From Rhizobacter sp. (GTDB lineage Bacteria > Pseudomonadota > Gammaproteobacteria > Burkholderiales > Burkholderiaceae): DNA of 6,630 nucleotides. This document shows positions 5,481-6,630 of the stretch, one piece after another. The DNA is taken from NCBI GenBank assembly GCA_014379885.1, contig JACMKW010000645.1, forward strand, positions 1 to 6,630, written 5' to 3'. Each line of letters starts with the position of its first letter. Within the stretch, counting starts at the first letter, position 1. The notes under the pieces were generated by a model that was not told where the DNA came from, searched no databases, and saw nothing but the letters and a program-made list of their open reading frames with translations. The position numbers were made by a program, and so were the translations under genes.

Positions 5481-6223
5481 TGCGGGACTTTGACTCCACT
5501 CTCTGGCGAATCAGCGCTTTCGAACGTGCGCGCGAGGCCGGCACCGCCTCGTCGGATCTTGGCTTCGACCGGCCAACCCTGTTGCCCACGACGCTCATGG
5601 CCGATCTGCAGCGCCTGGAGGCCAGCCCGGCCACCAACGATGTGCTCGAGGTCATCGCCGCCTGCATTCGCAACCGCGAAGCTGCGTTGCTCTACCTGGC
5701 GCACGGGCCCTACGTCTGGCCTGTGACACTGTTTCCCAGGCAGAACATCTACCACTCGCCGGTCGACGTGTCTGACATCGCGGCCGAGACATCGCTCTCC
5801 CGACTGAAGCTGATCAGTGCCGAGCCGCCCGGCGTCATGCCCCCCGGCCATACGCGCCACGAGCGGGTGGCAGCAACCGACAAGTACCGCCCCATCACCT
5901 CGTTGCTCTGGGCCGTGGCGCTGAACGGCCCGCGCGACAACGTGCTGGGCGAGATCGGCGGCAAAGCGGCCTATCGCCTGACCGGTCGCATCGAAGACTT
6001 GCCCGGCGCCTTGGGGGCACTGCAACCCGCCGCCGTGCGCTTGCGCCAGGAATCGGCCTCGTTGCGAGACATCGCGGCCTGGCCGGGCATGAGCCCACAG
6101 CGCGCCTCGCGGTTGCTGAACGCGCTGTACCTCAACGGCGGCCTGATGGTCACCCGCAGCCACCCCGCCGCACGCGACGAGCCTTCTGCTGGCTGGCGCG
6201 GCTTGTTCGGCCGCAAGCGCTGA
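5480..6223 (+). CDS. Conserved-looking protein of unknown function, possible C-terminal winged helix
   Basis: I do not recognise this 247-residue protein. There is no signal peptide or membrane segment, so it is probably cytoplasmic. The N-terminal half is helical in character (LMADLQRLE, NDVLEVIAACIRNREAALLYLA, 39-74). A segment rich in aromatic residues and prolines follows (GPYVWPVTLFPRQNIYHSP, 76-94). The C-terminal part (about 138-228) has SLLWAVALNGPRDN, then LRDIAAWPGMSPQRASRLLNALYLNGGLMV. The latter resembles the helix-turn-helix and strand of winged-helix modules seen at the ends of some signalling proteins. The tail is basic (GLFGRKR). Codon use is like its neighbours. An in-frame TAG at 5468-5470 blocks upstream extension, so the ATG at 5480 is the first available ATG start, though it lacks a close ribosome site. 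The gene converges on ureG with a 20-bp gap; nothing visible links it to urease or to lysine. A regulatory or adaptor role is only a guess. Confidence 0.75.
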   Translation: MRDFDSTLWRISAFERAREAGTASSDLGFDRPTLLPTTLMADLQRLEASPATNDVLEVIAACIRNREAALLYLAHGPYVWPVTLFPRQNIYHSPVDVSDIAAETSLSRLKLISAEPPGVMPPGHTRHERVAATDKYRPITSLLWAVALNGPRDNVLGEIGGKAAYRLTGRIEDLPGALGALQPAAVRLRQESASLRDIAAWPGMSPQRASRLLNALYLNGGLMVTRSHPAARDEPSAGWRGLFGRKR

Positions 6224-6226
6224 GGC

Positions 6227-6243
6227 GCTGGGCTCAGCCCGGC
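6227..6243. terminator. Hairpin between convergent genes, possible bidirectional terminator
   Basis: GCTGGGC (6227-6233) pairs with GCCCGGC (6237-6243) over 7 positions, with one G-T wobble in the plus-strand RNA and a mismatch on the minus strand, around a 3-base loop. It fills the 20-bp gap between the unknown gene's stop and the ureG stop. No T-run follows on either strand, so it is a weak intrinsic terminator at best. Confidence 0.35.
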
Positions 6244-6630
6244 TCAAGCCTTCAGCATGCCCTTGGCCTCAATGAAGGCCACCACCTCGGCCAGGCCGGT
6301 GAGCGTCTTGAGGTTGCTCATCACAAACGGCCGCGTGCCACGCATGCGCAGCGTGTCGGCCTTCATCACGTCGAGGTTCGCACCCACGTAAGGCGCGAGG
6401 TCGGTCTTGTTGATCACGAAGAGGTCACTCTTGGTGATGCCGGGGCCACCCTTGCGCGGGATTTTTTCGCCCGCGGCCACGTCGATCACGTAGAGGGTGA
6501 GGTCAGAGAGTTCGGGGCTGAAGGTGGCGGCCAGGTTGTCGCCCCCCGACTCAATGAACACGATGTCGGCGTTGGGAAACTTCTCCAACATGCGGTCGAC
6601 TGCTTCCAGATTGATCGACGCGTCTTCACG
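6244..6630 (-). CDS. ureG: Urease accessory GTPase UreG, C-terminal part
   Basis: The visible 128 residues are the C-terminal part of UreG (usually a little over 200 residues), the SIMIBI-class GTPase that delivers nickel to the urease active site together with UreD/UreH, UreF and UreE. The reading frame runs to the window edge without a start: the edge codons read [13 protein letters not shown], continuing into [12 protein letters not shown]. Diagnostic segments are [17 protein letters not shown] (25-41 of the fragment), [18 protein letters not shown] (48-65), and the GTP-specificity motif NKTD (74-77) followed by [12 protein letters not shown]. The P-loop and the Cys-Pro-His nickel motif lie off the window. 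The Met at 6591 is internal, not the start. ureG is usually the last gene of a ureDABCEFG cluster, and its stop at 6244 facing a convergent gene agrees with that. The other urease genes should lie to the right. Confidence 0.95.
   Translation of the reverse strand, partial: REDASINLEAVDRMLEKFPNADIVFIESGGDNLAATFSPELSDLTLYVIDVAAGEKIPRKGGPGITKSDLFVINKTDLAPYVGANLDVMKADTLRMRGTRPFVMSNLKTLTGLAEVVAFIEAKGMLKA

Noticed and set aside
5440..5493. Small ORF from an ATT codon after the AAAGGAGG motif
   Set aside because: It would need a rare ATT start only 3 bases after the motif and encodes just 17 residues out of frame with the next gene.
5441..6247. Minus-strand open frame of about 268 codons antisense to the unknown gene
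   Set aside because: The plus-strand frame has more protein-like composition, including helical cores and a basic tail, and G/C third positions. The antisense frame would start inside the end of ureG and has a repetitive Ala/Gly/Arg/Gln composition.
1..6630. Defence island, prophage, transposon or CRISPR array
   Set aside because: No transposase, integrase, phage or nuclease gene, no terminal inverted repeats and no spaced direct-repeat array are visible; the genes are metabolic and envelope functions.

Overview
The window reads as ordinary chromosome from a high-GC proteobacterium, most likely a betaproteobacterium of the order Burkholderiales. This rests on the strong G/C bias at third codon positions, an Escherichia coli-like lysR/lysA pair next to a urease-cluster end, and Tat-exported and lipoprotein phosphatase-type genes. 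The taxonomic placement is inference; no rRNA or other marker gene is present.

Layout from left to right. Positions 1-174 are the 3' flank of a minus-strand gene, with a compact GC hairpin just after its stop. Two exported proteins follow on the minus strand: a predicted lipoprotein with TolB-like PD40 beta-propeller repeats (175-1212) and, upstream of it, a PhoD-type alkaline phosphatase/phosphodiesterase with a twin-arginine signal and a lipobox (1308-3065). The 95-bp gap between them holds two perfect inverted repeats. The region in front of phoD holds a candidate Pho box (two GTCAT-containing repeats with 11-bp periodicity), suggesting phosphate-starvation control. Next comes lysA (3165-4394, minus), and diverging from it across an AT-rich 81-bp control region is lysR (4476-5402, plus). 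This is the same divergent arrangement as in E. coli, where LysR activates lysA when lysine is scarce.

Beyond lysR is an AT-rich 77-bp gap (5403-5479) with several unexplained signals: three TTCAA repeats 9 bp apart, a strong Shine-Dalgarno-like motif with no start codon near it, and two perfect inverted repeats. It leads into a 247-residue protein of unknown function (5480-6223, plus) whose C-terminal part may be a winged-helix-like module. This gene converges on ureG (stop at 6244, minus), which runs off the right edge. Only the C-terminal 128 residues of UreG are seen; the remaining urease genes are expected beyond position 6630.

Functionally the window joins three unrelated themes: phosphate scavenging at the cell envelope (phoD plus a possible lipoprotein partner), the last step of lysine synthesis with its dedicated regulator, and nickel insertion into urease. 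I see no mobile element, CRISPR array, tRNA, rRNA or defence system. The items most worth a second look are the RNA-level structures in the phoD/PD40 gap, the candidate Pho box, and the unknown gene with its unusual leader.
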